Source of the DNA: Myripristis murdjan
Lineage: Eukaryota > Chordata > Actinopteri > Holocentriformes > Holocentridae
DNA length: 64,000 nt
NCBI RefSeq assembly: GCF_902150065.1
Contig: NC_043987.1
Span: forward strand, 21,812,987 to 21,876,986
Reading direction: 5' to 3'
Shown here: piece by piece, positions 1 through 11,057 of the stretch
How positions within the stretch are numbered: the stretch's first letter is position 1
Layout: each line of letters opens with the position of its first letter
Program-made: the position numbers and the translations under genes
Notes under the pieces: generated by a model
The model's database searches: none
What the model was told of the DNA's origin: nothing
What the model saw: the letters and a program-made list of their open reading frames with translations, nothing else

Positions 1-540
1 AAGCAAAGCAATGGAAAAAATAGAGAGCAATGATAGGCAGATAATGCCAGAATGGATTATAGTTCATTTATCAGCTAAATATATAACATTTCATATGCCA
101 TTCTTTCATATTTAATAAAGCAAATCGATACAAGAACTTTCCTTCCAATTTAGGTAGAACTACTTTTATTTGAGAAGCCTGATCCACCTATGTAAAAGTA
201 ACTGGGCCTCTCCAGCAGTTTTGCCCACCATCTGGTCCAGCTCCCAACCAGCTGGTGATTGACTGACAGCTTTGCCCTTTTTTGCCACAGATTGTTGATG
301 GGAATAGATGATAATGGCCTTCTTATCCACTGGACAATGCAGTAGGGACCTACTGACCAGTACTCTGTGGGGGAGATTACGACTGATAACTTCCATTCAT
401 TGGTGTGATAACAGTCAAATCGGATGGTATAGACTGCAAGATTCTAGTCAAGCATGCTGTTGAGCAGCTGAGACTTTTAATCTAATACATACCACAGACA
501 TTCACACAGCCAAAAAAATAAAAACACTAAATGAATTTCA
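1..540. other. left flank, no gene recognised
   Basis: AT-rich sequence. A 76-codon minus-strand reading frame at 166-396 does not resemble a protein family I know and has no globin or splice context. I see no other structure here. Confidence 0.5.
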
Positions 541-627
541 TTTCATTTGAGCATTTATTAATCATATTCACAGCAACAGAGTGCGCCTGTGGGGTCTTGC
601 TGCCGTGTGTCTTCTGTTGTTTGCAAT

Positions 628-1094
628 TTATCTGTATTTATCAGACAGAGCCAGAGCCAGGGCAGACAGGAACTTGTCCATAGCCACATGAACCTCTGGG
701 GTGAAGTCATTGGGGAACATGCCGGCCAGAACCACTAGGATGTTGTGGGAGAGGATCTGTAAAAAGAGAACAAGAGCATGAACCCATCATCATTCCCTGT
801 AATCTCGTCAAGAACCCCATGGAGGTCCTGTTCCTGTCCTTGAGAGACACTTTTAGTTCAGTTTAGTCTCAGTTGAGTTTGTTAAGCACAATTTTAAAAT
901 ACACAAAAATAGTAAAGATGTCAAATATATACAGTCCAGGGAGAGGCAGAATACCCAGTAGACTTATTTAAAAACAGGACTCAGAGCACAACATTGACTC
1001 AGAGCACAAAATTGTCACAACTACATAAAAGTGATGACAAAGAGTAAAAATATATAACAAATATAAAACAATGATATCAAATTAAAAGAAGTTA

Positions 1095-1163
<69 letters not shown>

Positions 1164-2158
1164 ATAGATGCATGTCACTATGAGTGAAGCAAACAAAATA
1201 TGGACATTGCCTACATTGGGAAAAGCTGACCTCTGAAAGTGAGAAATTTAGGAAGATGACAATCTGGAGATTGGTGAGTTGAGTTAGAATGAATGAATTT
1301 GATTCTGATTTTTTTCCACTGAAAATGATAGTTTGATTTTTTTTTTTTTTTTTTTTTTTTTTAAATATTCAAAGAAAGTTTATTTAATCTGAACCATAGG
1401 CAGTTAAACTATCATAGCATAGGCAGTTAAACTATCAGTAGTATCCTTAATCAGTGAATTTACCTTTCAATCAGAGAGAACAAGGGTTGTGTCATCTGCA
1501 AACAGTTGCTTTTAGAGAAATAATAGATGAGACAAATCATGAATATAGATAAGGAATGATAGTGTTCCAAGAATGGAACCCTGCAGAACCCCACACAGAG
1601 GTGTGGGTTTGTTGGAATTGCACCCCTTGTTTTCTGTTAAATACTTTTTTAACCATTTATACATAGTATGATGAAAACCATATTTATGCAACTTTCCCAA
1701 ATAAATTAAAATTCTAGGTTGTGTTCCATAGGCATATTAAAAATGACTTGCATTGGTGTACCCACCTTGAAGTTAGCAGGGTCCACACGCAGCTGGAAGG
1801 CGTGCAGCTCGCTGAGGGTGATGAGGCCTCCAACCAAGTTGTCGATTTTGCCCACGGCTTCACCGATTCCCGTCATCACAGTCTTTCCGTGCTTCCTCAC
1901 CGGGGCAGAGCCGGGGCTCAGGTCCTTCCAGTGGGAGAAGTAGGTCTTTGTCTGTGGGTACACAACCAGCATCCTGAGGAAAAAAGACAGTATATGAATA
2001 TACATTCATGCATTGTTGTGAACAGGAGCAGATCTAACACCAGTCAGTCAGCTGTATATTCACCTGGACAGAGCATCGCAGCCGATTTCCTCGGCCTGTC
2101 CAGACATCTTGCCCCAGAATGTCTTGACTGTGTTCTTGTCCTTAGTAGTGAGACTCAT
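628..2158 (-). CDS. hba: alpha-globin (first divergent pair)
   Basis: Haemoglobin alpha chain, which carries haem and O2 in red cells and pairs with beta chains. It has three coding exons on the minus strand: 2064-2158 (95 nt), 1766-1973 (208 nt) and 628-756 (129 nt, ending TAA). Together they give 143 aa, the normal fish alpha length. Both introns fall at the conserved globin positions with GT-AG ends. The start MSLTTKDK is typical of fish alpha chains. Distal His is residue 60 (RKHGK) and proximal His is residue 89 (SELHAF), with the initiator Met as 1; the chain ends SDKYR. A TATA box lies at 2216-2223 and a poly(A) signal (AATAAA on the minus strand) at 554-559. Intron 2 (about 1 kb) is swollen by a (TG)n tract, a T-run and a LINE fragment. 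It is divergent from the beta gene at 3492. The paralogue name is not assigned. The Q in HAFQLR and the LSDKYR tail resemble adult-type percomorph alphas, but the stage is inference. Confidence 0.96.
1096..1161. repeat. (TG)n microsatellite
   Basis: About 33 uninterrupted TG units inside intron 2 of the first alpha-globin. A 26-base T-run follows at 1337-1362. Confidence 0.95.
1455..1700 (-). mobile_element. LINE reverse transcriptase fragment
   Basis: The minus strand encodes [20 protein letters not shown], matching the GVPQGSILGPLLFLIYINDL block of non-LTR reverse transcriptases. Just downstream in another frame is [11 protein letters not shown], the YADD-type active-site block. The fragment is short and frameshifted. 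It sits in intron 2 of the first alpha-globin in the same orientation as the gene. The clade (L2/CR1/Rex-like) is a guess. Confidence 0.85.
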
Positions 2159-2215
2159 CTTTCCTGTTTTCAACAGCGGGTGGTTTTGAAGTAAAAACTG
2201 CATAAGCCGTGGGGC

Positions 2216-2223
2216 CTTTTATA
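2216..2223 (-). promoter_or_regulatory. TATA box of first alpha-globin
   Basis: TATAAAAG on the minus strand, 58 bases upstream of the ATG at 2158. CACCC-like sequence (ACACACCC) lies a little further upstream near 2240-2247. Confidence 0.75.
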
Positions 2224-2399
2224 CATGAAAAAGCGCATGGACACACCCGGGACCACCTCCAAGATAGGCTGCGTGGCATTTGGACGAGTTCCAAAGGATA
2301 GGTTGGCAGTTTGAACAAGATAAACTGGAAAAAAAGAAAAAAAATCTCATGATGACTGTCTTGTTTACAAAGCCTATAAAAATAATGATTCAATCACAA

Positions 2400-3380
2400 T
2401 CATATAAGCTTTAGTCATCACATTATTTTTACACTAGATTGATAAAGATCACTGAATTTATAAAATCCTATGTGCATGTTCAAGGTGCCCATTCACCTGG
2501 GCCACAGGTGAATGGGCACCTGGGCCACACCAAGCTTCACTTCTCACTGTCAGTTAATTTCCATTGTCACTAATATTCAACTTGTAGTGCACAAATAAGA
2601 TCTGTCTGCATGCTGCTTCAGGTGTAGGCCTACCTATGCACATAAAGAGGTGTGTGCTCACACGGGTTATGGGCTAATGTGAACCCTAAAATAACTTTTG
2701 TCGGCAAAAGAGGCCCACATTGTTTTTAGAAGGTCTAATTAAATGTATATAACAATGTACAAAAAATAGCACAAAACATAAACCCTCTAGGACTTGAAAA
2801 ATTCAAAACGTAGGCCTGTGGTGCCAAATGTTCAAGGCCAGACCAAACACAGCCTGCTACAAAGTGATTTACAATCTGGCATTTAGAGCCTATTAAAAGA
2901 TTTATTTATCGGTTAATACCAATGTGATGACTAATGTAATTTTTCTCTGTGCTGCCAATATACGGGTGTGTTTCCAAACGCTTATCTATAGCCTTACCAA
3001 GAGTGTAAACTACTGCAGCTTTCAAAGGGTGGACCCGCTCAGAAAGGGACAAGATAAAAAAAAAAAAAAAAAAAAAAAAAAACATTAATTCAACCAGCCT
3101 AATAGACGAGTTATAGGCTTCTGCTTGAGCATTTGTGGTGGCGTCCACATCAAGCCATTACATATCTATTGTGGATAGAGCCAATTTAATTGAATTGACT
3201 TCAAAAAAGTGATTGGTTGACCGATGTGCGAAAAGTGTTTCAGTAATTTTCCACAGGCTCAGCTCTCTTGGCATGCTGTAAACCACTGAGTGTGGGTGAT
3301 TGATAAGGCCAGATGGTTCCAGACTTCAGTAACCTCCAGACAGTTTCTGGCATTTTAAGTTCACAGGGTTCATTACCCCT
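2400..3380. other. divergent intergenic promoter region, pair 1
   Basis: About 1.3 kb separates the first alpha and beta start codons. It contains a local inverted repeat around 2487-2525 (CACCTGGGCC followed by an inverted CAGGTG-containing segment) and a 27-base A-run at 3056-3082. GATA-type words such as TGATAAGG occur near 3301. No other gene is seen. Confidence 0.5.
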
Positions 3381-3424
3381 TATTTGAATATTCCTGATTA
3401 CTTGCCAACTGGGCGGAGAATTAA

Positions 3425-3432
3425 TATAAAAG
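3425..3432 (+). promoter_or_regulatory. TATA box of first beta-globin
   Basis: TATAAAAG, 67 bases upstream of the ATG at 3492. The implied 5' UTR is about 35-40 nt. Confidence 0.8.
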
Positions 3433-3491
3433 CTGTGGACGCACAGTGGTCCTCAGCATTTGCAGACACACTATCAGAGTCTATTAGCACC

Positions 3492-3895
3492 ATGGTTGAG
3501 TGGACAGATGCTGAGCGAAAGGCCATCACTGGGGTCTGGGGGCAAATCAAGCCTGATGTGATTGGGCCCCTCGCTTTGGCAAGGTAAGTTGATTAGCGAT
3601 AGATGCGTTTTATTAATCTGCAATTGGTTTTAATTATGTAAATTTCAAAGAAACATTTCAGTTTGAAATTGCAACTCTATGTAATTCTGTAGAGGCCAAC
3701 TCATTCTCCCAGAGGCAGACTACTCATTCTCCTGCAGCTGGAAATTTAAAGAGCTAAATGTACATATTTTGTACATTACAAAGCTGCAGATGATCCAATT
3801 CAGACATGTGCAGTTTCCTCTAATGGAATCTGATCTTGTTGGCTAATACTTTGAAATTCAAAGTATAACCAATCCAGAATGAAAGTCTTGATAAT

Positions 3896-3926
<31 letters not shown>

Positions 3927-5330
3927 CAGATGCCTCGTTGTGTACCCATGGACCCAGAGGTACTTCAGCACTTTTGGAGACTTAAGTGATGCCAAGGCCA
4001 TCATGTCTAATGCCAAAGTGGCCCAGCATGGCGTCACTGTGATTAAAGGTCTGGAGAAAGCTGTGCAAAACATGGACGACATCAAGAACACCTACGCTGC
4101 CCTCAGCGTGCTGCACTCCGAGAAGCTTCATGTGGATCCAGACAACTTCAGGGTGAGAGAAAGTAGCTCCAAAGCTTTCATCACAGATATGTTAAACAAG
4201 GCTGTTGTCTGAAAAGCAGGCCTGTGATATCTAGTATTATCATATGTTTTACTTCCAATGGTGTGAATAAGCCTGGAAGGCCCCTAAAATAAAGGGGATG
4301 AAGGCTCACACTTACAATATATATTTGTTTTCTTGAGTTAAGCCCATACGCAAACTTATATTTTACTGTGTTTGCAAATGGCAAGGCAAGTCGGTGGCAG
4401 TGTGCCTCTCTCAGGGTGTATTCAACGACGTTACGATACGTAACGTTGTGTGACGTTGTCTCACTGAATGATATGTTTGGTTGTAACGTTTTGTAACAGA
4501 GAGCAACATGCTTCACAGGTAGTTTTCCTCCGTTTTGTGGGCGTGTCACAGGTGTTATCCAATCATCATCAGCCTGTATTTAAGCCTCCGCGATTTAAAA
4601 CGCTAGTGCTCCATTCGGGCTTCCAATTTGCTGTATTAGTGCAGCCCATGTTTAAAATTTTACCCATCATTTGAAGAGGTAAAAGCATATGAATGTGCTG
4701 AGTATGATGATAGATCAGACATAGTTTATTGTTTTTCTTCAATAATATGGCAACTTTTATTCAACTTAGAACTTAAAACACATTTGTGTTGGCCTATGGT
4801 ACAAACCTTGGAAACATTAACAATAACTGTTGTTTTCATAGTGGACACTGAATGTATTGCAGTACCCCTATAATTAATGATCTATGTAAAGTAATGTCCT
4901 GCTCAGTTCTTCGGCTACAATTGCGAGGAGAATGGCCCTCTTGGCTTCCATACTTGCAGCGCTTGCGTAATGCAACAGGTTGTTCAGAACTTTATCGTTT
5001 CTGTTAGCTTGACGTTACATACCGGTACGCCTATGTTGAATACACCCTTAGTGTGTACTCAGTGACCTTGGAGGGGAAGAGAGAGGTGGTGGGGTCTAAA
5101 GGTAAAGTGCCCCTGCTGGGACATGCTGGAGGCAGACTAGAGCCTACTCACATGTACATATGGTTTGTGATTATTAATCTCCATCCCATGTCATTCTGCA
5201 GCTCCTCGGTGACTGCCTGACCGTGGTTGTGGCGGCGAAGATGGGCAGTGCCTTCACCCCAGAAATCCAGGCTGCGTGGCAGAAGTTCCTCTCCGTGGTG
5301 GTGTCTGCTCTGGGAAAACAATATCATTAA
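3492..5330 (+). CDS. hbb: beta-globin (first divergent pair)
   Basis: Haemoglobin beta chain. Exons are 3492-3583 (92 nt), 3930-4152 (223 nt) and 5202-5330 (129 nt, TAA), giving 147 aa with the classical beta exon sizes. The protein starts [12 protein letters not shown], has distal His 64 (AQHG) and proximal His 93 (SVLHSEK), and ends GKQYH. Ser F9 and the C-terminal His are the residues associated with a strong Bohr/Root response in fish, but this does not prove one. The exon 2 acceptor is a run of about 30 T followed directly by CAG, so the polypyrimidine tract is a homopolymer. Exon 2 begins with codons for Cys-Leu-Val-Val rather than the usual Leu-Leu. Intron 2 (about 1.05 kb) contains a whole roughly 634-bp DNA transposon. 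The poly(A) signal is at 5383-5388. It is divergent from the alpha gene at 2158. Confidence 0.96.
4414..5047. mobile_element. non-autonomous DNA transposon, copy 1 (in beta intron 2)
   Basis: Bounded by inverted ends GGGTGTATTCAACG and its reverse complement. A second, inverted copy of nearly the same length lies at 33366-34005. Both contain the same interior, including a short reading frame starting MEA(E/K)RAILL that may be a transposase remnant. PIF/Harbinger-like is possible but unproven. Flanking target duplications are not clean (tca on the left, tta on the right). Confidence 0.8.
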
Positions 5331-5399
5331 AAAGTTATTTCTGTGTTAAACAGAAATATTGCATTGAGAACCTGCTCATGTTAATAAAAATAATTTCTT

Positions 5400-5984
5400 A
5401 AGTCCAAAAGTCTGTTGTTTTCCCTCTTATGCCTGGTGCTTAAAGAGATAGTGTTTTTTTTTTTTTCTTGGAAAGGTTGTACCACTTTATCCCAGCACAG
5501 TTGGCATCGTTCATTAAAAGTATGGTTACAAGTTTTATCGAAAGGGTAAAAGGATAGAGAAGACAGATATAAGGACTTACTGAGGTACATAAAACATGTG
5601 AAAAGGCAAACTTTGTAACAGTTTCTCCTCAGACAAATCCAGCTGTAGTGTCACTAACAGATCATGATGTTGCTGCATGGTCATTCAGATCTGAAGCAAA
5701 TTTGAATTTGGATTTGATTCTTTTTTAAAATCAGTTTATAAGATACAAATCCTGTAATGATCCATACATAAAAGACTAGGCAATGCTACTTTAAATAGTA
5801 GTAATATGAGTAATAGTAGCAATGCTAAAGTCACACCTGAAATAGTTTAAACAGATACATTTGAGATAGAAATAATACAGCAGTGCTGAATAGCTTCAGT
5901 GGTACAACAGGTTGGTAGGAACAATATTTGTAATGTGGTTGCTGGGGTGCACAAGGTGGTCATTGGTTCCTAGGGTGTGTGTAC
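5400..5984. other. intergenic, no gene seen
   Basis: Downstream flank of the first beta-globin. AT-rich, with short microsatellite-like stretches only. No coding or RNA signal is recognised. Confidence 0.5.
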
Positions 5985-7190
5985 TGATCATGAGGTGTTT
6001 CTAGGTGTCATGCAGTGCCCATGGAGTGGCAAACAGGGTGATGGTTTCCATTTTTAAAAGAGGGGGACCAGTTATGCTCCAGTTATGAAGGTATGACACT
6101 GCTCAGCCTCCCTGGAAAAGCTTACATCATGGTGCTGGAAGAGGAGACTCCAGCCGATCATCAAGCTTCAGGTTCAGGAGGAACAAGGCAGATTTTTTTT
6201 TCTGGTCATCGTACTGCGGGCCAGCATATAACTCTAGCAGGGACACAGGAAGAATATAGGAGTCTACATGTGGTTTGTAGAATTTTAGAGGACTTATCAC
6301 TTATGTTCCCTGCATGTCCTGTAGGGGGTACAATGTGAACATGGACTGCCAAGGCCACTGCTGCCAGCCACTCAGGCTCTGTATGACATGAGAGCTGTGA
6401 GAGCTGTGTGCACAGACTCAGCACCAAATGAAACTCATTCCCAGTGGGAGCGGAACTCAGCCAAGGCTGTGTCCTGTATGGTGACCTCAGTACTGCATCT
6501 CTGCTGTATGTAGATAGTGTGGTCCTGTTGACATTATCAAGCTGCATGCATTAAGATGGTCTGCAGTAGAGAGTGAGAGCATCTGGGTGGGGGTCAGCAC
6601 GTTAAAGTCTGAAGCCATGGCTCTCTGTTTGAAAAAGGTGGATTATCCCCTCTGAATAGGGAGTGAGCTACTTCTCACTCAAGTGTCTGGGAGTCTTGCA
6701 CCATTAAGGGTAAAATACAGCAGAAGAATGACAGATGCATTGTGCAGCAGCCACTGGTATGTAGTTGTTGCCCTCGATCATTGAGGTGAGGGGGGAGCTG
6801 AGCTTTACCAGAGATTTACTATTCGATCCTTCCAACCCCTGCTTGTGGTCACAAGATTTAGGAAGTGATCAAAAGAAGGAAACTGCAGATACAAGCAGCC
6901 AAAATGAGCTTCCATTGCAAGGTGACTGGGCTCATCCTTATAGGGATTGGGTGAGGAAGTCAGAGTTGCTCTGTACTGAAAGGAGCCAGTTGAGGTGGTT
7001 GAGGCATCTGATTGGGATTGCTGCTTGGAGGTGTTCCAGGCATGACTGACTGGGAGGAGACCCCGGGGGAGATACAGTGGCTTGGGGTCCCCCAGAAGGA
7101 CCTGGCAGATATGATAGGGTAAAAAGATATCTGTGCTGCCCTCCTTAATAATCCAGTGTCCCAGAAACAGCCTTCTCTTTTCCCGGTCTT
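5985..7190 (+). mobile_element. decayed LINE (reverse transcriptase to C-terminal region)
   Basis: The plus strand retains ordered fragments of a common fish non-LTR ORF2 in shifting frames. LLSLPGKAY (near 6098) matches the RT entry block. LYVDSVVLL (near 6507) is a decayed FADDVVLL. LKSEAMALCLKKVDYPL (near 6605) and ERSQLRWLRHLIG (near 6979) match downstream motifs, followed by a degenerate TGRRPRG segment. It has many stops and frameshifts, so it is long dead. The RTE/Rex-type assignment is from memory. Confidence 0.8.
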
Positions 7191-7238
7191 AGCAGCAGAG
7201 GTAACACACTATATCTGAACATTGCACATTGGCTATAA

Positions 7239-7376
7239 ATACAGTTAGGTCCGCAAGTATTTGAACAGTGACACAATTTTTTTTTGCCCTTGCACCACAG
7301 TGGATTTGAAATGGAATAATAAAGGTGTGATTTAAGTGCAGACTTTCAGGTTAAGTTAATTTTTTATACACAGGTA
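7239..7376. mobile_element. terminal fragment of a DNA transposon
   Basis: ACAGTTAGGTCCGCAAGTAT followed by TTGAACAGTGACACAAT matches the terminal sequence of a very common fish DNA transposon as I remember it. Only one end is visible, and it runs into an (AAT)n tract. Confidence 0.55.
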
Positions 7377-7378
7377 CA

Positions 7379-7423
<45 letters not shown>
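7379..7423. repeat. (AAT)n microsatellite
   Basis: About 14 ATA/AAT units directly abutting the transposon end at 7376. Confidence 0.9.
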
Positions 7424-7425
<2 letters not shown>

Positions 7426-7439
7426 TCATAAATAGAATG

Positions 7440-8630
7440 AGGGGAAAAAAAATCAAATTAATTCAAAATTTAATTTAAAAGGCTACATCATTCAAAATAC
7501 ACATTGTGGTCATAATGACAACTGTATCCTTTATGTAGACTATTTTGTTCTTCTCTTAACAAAATAAATTTTATAGCAGAAGCAAGTTTCAAAGTCCTTA
7601 TTCAAAAACAAAACACAACGCTGATTTAGGTTTGGTTGTTCAAGTGTTTCTGGTGCTGGTGGTGCACTAGATTTTTGGATGTTAGTTATTGTTAAGATGT
7701 TTTGGGTGATTTCAAGGGCACATTCTGTAAACAATGATAAGGACAACAACAACAATGCTAATTATTCTAAGTTTGTTGTTGTATTTTCTCTGTTTATAAT
7801 GTTTAATATTCAGCTGACAATGCGCACTATGTGGTTTTTTGACAGGTGTAAGACAATAAATTCAAAGGTTGTTCAGAGTGGGGGAAAAGCCATTATCATT
7901 ACAAGATGTCTAAACAAAGAGACGCCCTTACCTTTAACTGCCCCTCTGATGTTTAAGCGTCTGCTCTCTTTGATTGAATGCAACTTATGTCCTCAGCAGA
8001 ATCGGCTTTCTGAGTCCACATGTATGTAACCAAAGACTGGCGCAAAAGGAACAATATGCATACAAAATGTTGCTTTAAGCTCTCCTTTTCAAAATCTTTC
8101 CATAGCAGACTGGATAGAACCAAACAAAAGCTTTCAGTATTCCTATACTTTCTATTTCTCAAGTTTCTTCTGGGTCATTTGTTAAAGCTGCCATGTAAAT
8201 GTACCTCATTTTGATGCGTCTGGATGGGGAGCAGCCCGCACCACAGCACAGTCTGGCGGTCGTCAGATGTGTGGCATGATTCCCTTTCAGCCTCAGGAGA
8301 TGGTGATGAGAAACCAAGCCAGCAAACATCTGACAGAGAAGTGCCTTATCATGGCCCCACTGCTGGAGATGAAGCGCGCAATCTTGGCACCAAGCCCTGG
8401 CATTGTGTGGCAACGCCCATGATAAAAAAACAAAACAAAACAAAACAAAACAAATAACAATAAGATATCAGTAAAGGATATTTTGAGATGAAAAAAATAA
8501 CTTTGTATGAATGAGAGAGAGAGACAGAGAGAGGGAACAAAAAACTAATAATGCAAGGCTCCCAACTTAAATCAGTCTACTTTGCATGTTGCATGATTGG
8601 TCCTTTCCAAAGAATTTGCCTACATCAATG
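7440..8630. other. intergenic, no gene recognised
   Basis: Several 60-116-codon reading frames occur on both strands (for example 7679-8029 and 8224-8457), but none has recognisable family sequence or splice context. A short (CAAAA)n stretch lies near 8427-8452 and a GA-rich stretch near 8513-8536. Confidence 0.45.
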
Positions 8631-8639
8631 ATGTGACAG

Positions 8640-9111
8640 TCTGGTCGTACTGCTTCCCAGGGAGGACATCACCATGGCCAGGAACTTCTGAAAAGCTCCC
8701 TGGACTTCAGTAGTGAAAGCGGAGCCCATCTGGGACGCAAGAACAGTTGTCAGACAGTTAGCCAGCAGCTGTAAAATGGAAAGCAACAAAAAACATTTGA
8801 ATAATTCGAAGGGATGGGGCAGTTTTACTGTAATCCTTGAGTTTGGTTAAGAATGTTTGTCAAGTCACGGATGACATTTATTTTCATTACCCTGAAGTTA
8901 TCAGGATCCACACATTATCTTGCAGTGCGGCACGCTCAGCTCACTGTTGGTGTCTTTGACGTTGTCCGTGTTCTTCATGGCCATGTCCAGGCCGTGAAGG
9001 ATAAATTTTCTGTGAGCGACGACCATCGGGTTTCCTCCAATGGCGGCGGCGTTGTAGAGGTTTCCCAAGTCGCTAAAGCACCCCTGAGTCCAGTGGTAGA
9101 CGAGCAGGCAC
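8640..9111 (-). pseudogene. beta-globin pseudogene (exons 2 and 3)
   Basis: Exon 2 is at 8891-9111 and exon 3 at about 8640-8768, both on the minus strand with globin-type splice junctions. Exon 2 keeps the fish beta signature NLYNAAAI but reads HWTQGCF for PWTQRYF and HRK at the distal His segment. It carries a net +1 shift near the proximal region (around 8905-8920), so that DPDNFR falls out of frame. Exon 2 is 221 nt instead of 223. Exon 3 ([19 protein letters not shown]) has a one-base loss near the end that destroys the terminal GKQYD/H codons. No exon 1 is found in the following kilobase. It is a dead beta gene, related to the NLYNAAAI class and not to the three intact-region betas nearby. 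Confidence 0.9.
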
Positions 9112-9469
9112 CTGAGAAAACAGTGGACAATCTGGATGTTACAGTCGAGAAAGTGGATCAGTGTGCCTAAGTGCACAACAAGTAGCCTATCTAATGTGCA
9201 AAATAAACCTTTTGTGCATTACGCACGGACAGGGGTCAGTTAAATATTTGCCCACTCACATTTATTTCGCAGCTCAGTATAGTACATTTCGTATGCTATT
9301 TCCAGGTTTAACAATGCAAATATCAACATAAGTAGGCTCTCATTCTGATACGACTACTATTCAAGTAACCTGAAATATCCACATACTGTTAAAAGTAACC
9401 ATTAATATCACATATTTATCAAGTGATTCTAAGTGTTTGTGCTCAGTAGTGCAGTGAATGATGATGAAT

Positions 9470-9576
9470 CGCTCAGTTGGAGCAGCGCCCTCACCTGTTG
9501 AAAACTAATGAGCAGTGAAACTTTGAGTTTACTGTCTCCAAATCAAACATCCAGCCTAGGGCGCACATCAACTAAG
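9470..9576 (+). repeat. about 105-bp dispersed repeat, copy 1
   Basis: Shares CACCTGTTGAAAAC and a trailing GGGCGCACATCAA with the copy at 13046-13152, in the same orientation. The ends form a weak inverted repeat (GCGCCCTC against AGGGCGC). Class unknown. Confidence 0.7.
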
Positions 9577-9763
9577 TCCAGAGCCCTAAAGGCTACATTG
9601 CATGGAGGAGAAAGCAAAGGAAACATTATTTTATTTATAATAGAAGAGGATGAGTAAGCCGTAAGCGCATCTTTTTTGATGCAGACAATGTAATTTTGCA
9701 GGCCAATGTAAAATCAATATTTGCTCCCTCCCTCCTGACTTTGTAAAATAAGTACCTATGAGT

Positions 9764-9818
<55 letters not shown>
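9764..9818. repeat. (GATA)n microsatellite
   Basis: About 13 GATA units. (TC)n at 9899-9929 followed immediately by (TG)n to 9980 makes a compound tract nearby. Confidence 0.9.
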
Positions 9819-9894
9819 GTCGATATATATTTCATTATAAAAACATCATAAGTCATAGAAAATACAGATCCAATTTGCGACTGTACTGTACTAA

Positions 9895-9898
<4 letters not shown>

Positions 9899-9980
<82 letters not shown>
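9899..9980. repeat. compound (TC)n(TG)n microsatellite
   Basis: About 15 TC units pass directly into about 26 TG units. Long frames on both strands here are low-complexity artefacts. Confidence 0.95.
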
Positions 9981-9985
<5 letters not shown>

Positions 9986-9994
9986 GACGTGACA

Positions 9995-10432
9995 ATGACA
10001 CCAATGAGCTGCAATTTTTTTCAAGGAGCAGTTAAGGTGTCTCCGCTGTTGAATGACTTCATTTTGAATATTTTCTGTTGGTATTTTACAGTGCTGAAAA
10101 AAAAAAAAATCAAATGTATTTTGTAACCGGATACTTTAGGATGGGGTAATTTTGTATTTTTAAAATACTTAAAATACGTTCCCCATGATTCATAAAAGAT
10201 AAATAAAAAATCACGTAAATACATCCTAACACCCTAAAAACAAAACAAAACAAAACAAAAAAACTTGTCCATGTACATATTCAGATAAAAATAAATAAAA
10301 TAAATTTTCCAGCAGTCCTCGGAGCAAAGCAGAGTTTGAATTTGGTTGAGATACATTTTGCTGATTGTAGTGACACCTAGCAGCTCCGAGTTATTTCAAT
10401 GAGCAGTAAGGTGTCTCCTCTGTTGAATATTC
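9995..10432 (+). repeat. spaced direct repeat
   Basis: AAGGTGTCTCCGCTGTTGAAT near 10033 recurs as AAGGTGTCTCCTCTGTTGAAT near 10407 with similar flanks, spaced about 370 bp. Probably parts of a mobile repeat whose class I cannot name. Confidence 0.55.
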
Positions 10433-10439
10433 AGTCATT

Positions 10440-10441
10440 AG

Positions 10442-10480
<39 letters not shown>

Positions 10481-10580
10481 ATTTTACAAATCTGAATATT
10501 CTACCATTTTGTATAAGGTCAGAATTCCCAGTGTTACAAATGTATTTTCCTGTATTTTGAAGCTACAATATACATTTCGA
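10440..10580 (+). repeat. dispersed repeat, copy 1
   Basis: An (ATA)n tract followed by AAATCTGAAT and TTTTCCTGTATTTTGAA. The same order of blocks recurs at 14999-15130. The many near-palindromic TATTTT/AAAATA words suggest a decayed DNA transposon. Confidence 0.55.
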
Positions 10581-10720
10581 CACATAACCAACTCTACGAA
10601 TGGGACCAGTGCATATGTAGTGTCACACCAAAACCGAGTCTGTGTGGTTTCCATGGCAACAAGAAACGTTTCACTGAAAACCCGCATCAAAAGCCGCTGT
10701 CAACTTTGTTAGTCTGCATA

Positions 10721-11057
10721 ATGGACCGTTTTGTTGTCAATTTTGATTTATTTGGCGACCTAAGTTTGGATAAACGGCTGAACGGGGAAGACAAGACAGA
10801 AGAGAAAAAGAAGAGAGTACGCGAGAGTGACGAGTGAAGAGCTGGATCAGCTGGAGAGGTCAGGAAATGAAGCCGGTACGGCCCGGTCAACGTCTTGGGC
10901 CGTCAAATGTCTACAAGACGACCTGAAAAACACCGGGCAAACAGCTGATTTCTCACCTGTAAGGAAAGAAGAGCTAAACAAGATCCTCCGTGAATTTTAT
11001 GGAGCTTTAATTTCTACAATAGAGAATGAAATGCGGAGTCAGCACCACGGACAGTAG
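10721..11057 (+). mobile_element. Crypton/KIAA1958-like N-terminal fragment
   Basis: Two adjoining open segments in different frames. The first (10721-10837) starts MDRFVVNFDLFGDL and ends in a basic, acidic-mixed stretch. The second (10827-11057) contains TSWAVKCLQDDLKNTG and EELNKILREFYGAL. That layout (T/SxxA...LxxWL, DF, ELxxxLRxFY) resembles the N-terminal domain shared by ZMYM/QRICH1/KIAA1958 proteins and Crypton tyrosine recombinases. Nothing of the catalytic recombinase follows, and an AATAAA occurs at 11247. It is probably a transposon-derived fragment. A small domesticated gene is less likely because of the frame change. Confidence 0.5.

Noticed and set aside
166-396. 76-aa minus-strand frame at the left edge as a gene exon
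   Set aside because: No family recognised and no supporting signals; left as unassigned flank.
8224-8457. Possible small protein frames on both strands
   Set aside because: No similarity to known families, and both run into a CAAAA repeat.
9635-10126. 129-aa and 83-aa frames across 9.6-10.1 kb
   Set aside because: Produced by GATA, TC and TG repeats; no family similarity.
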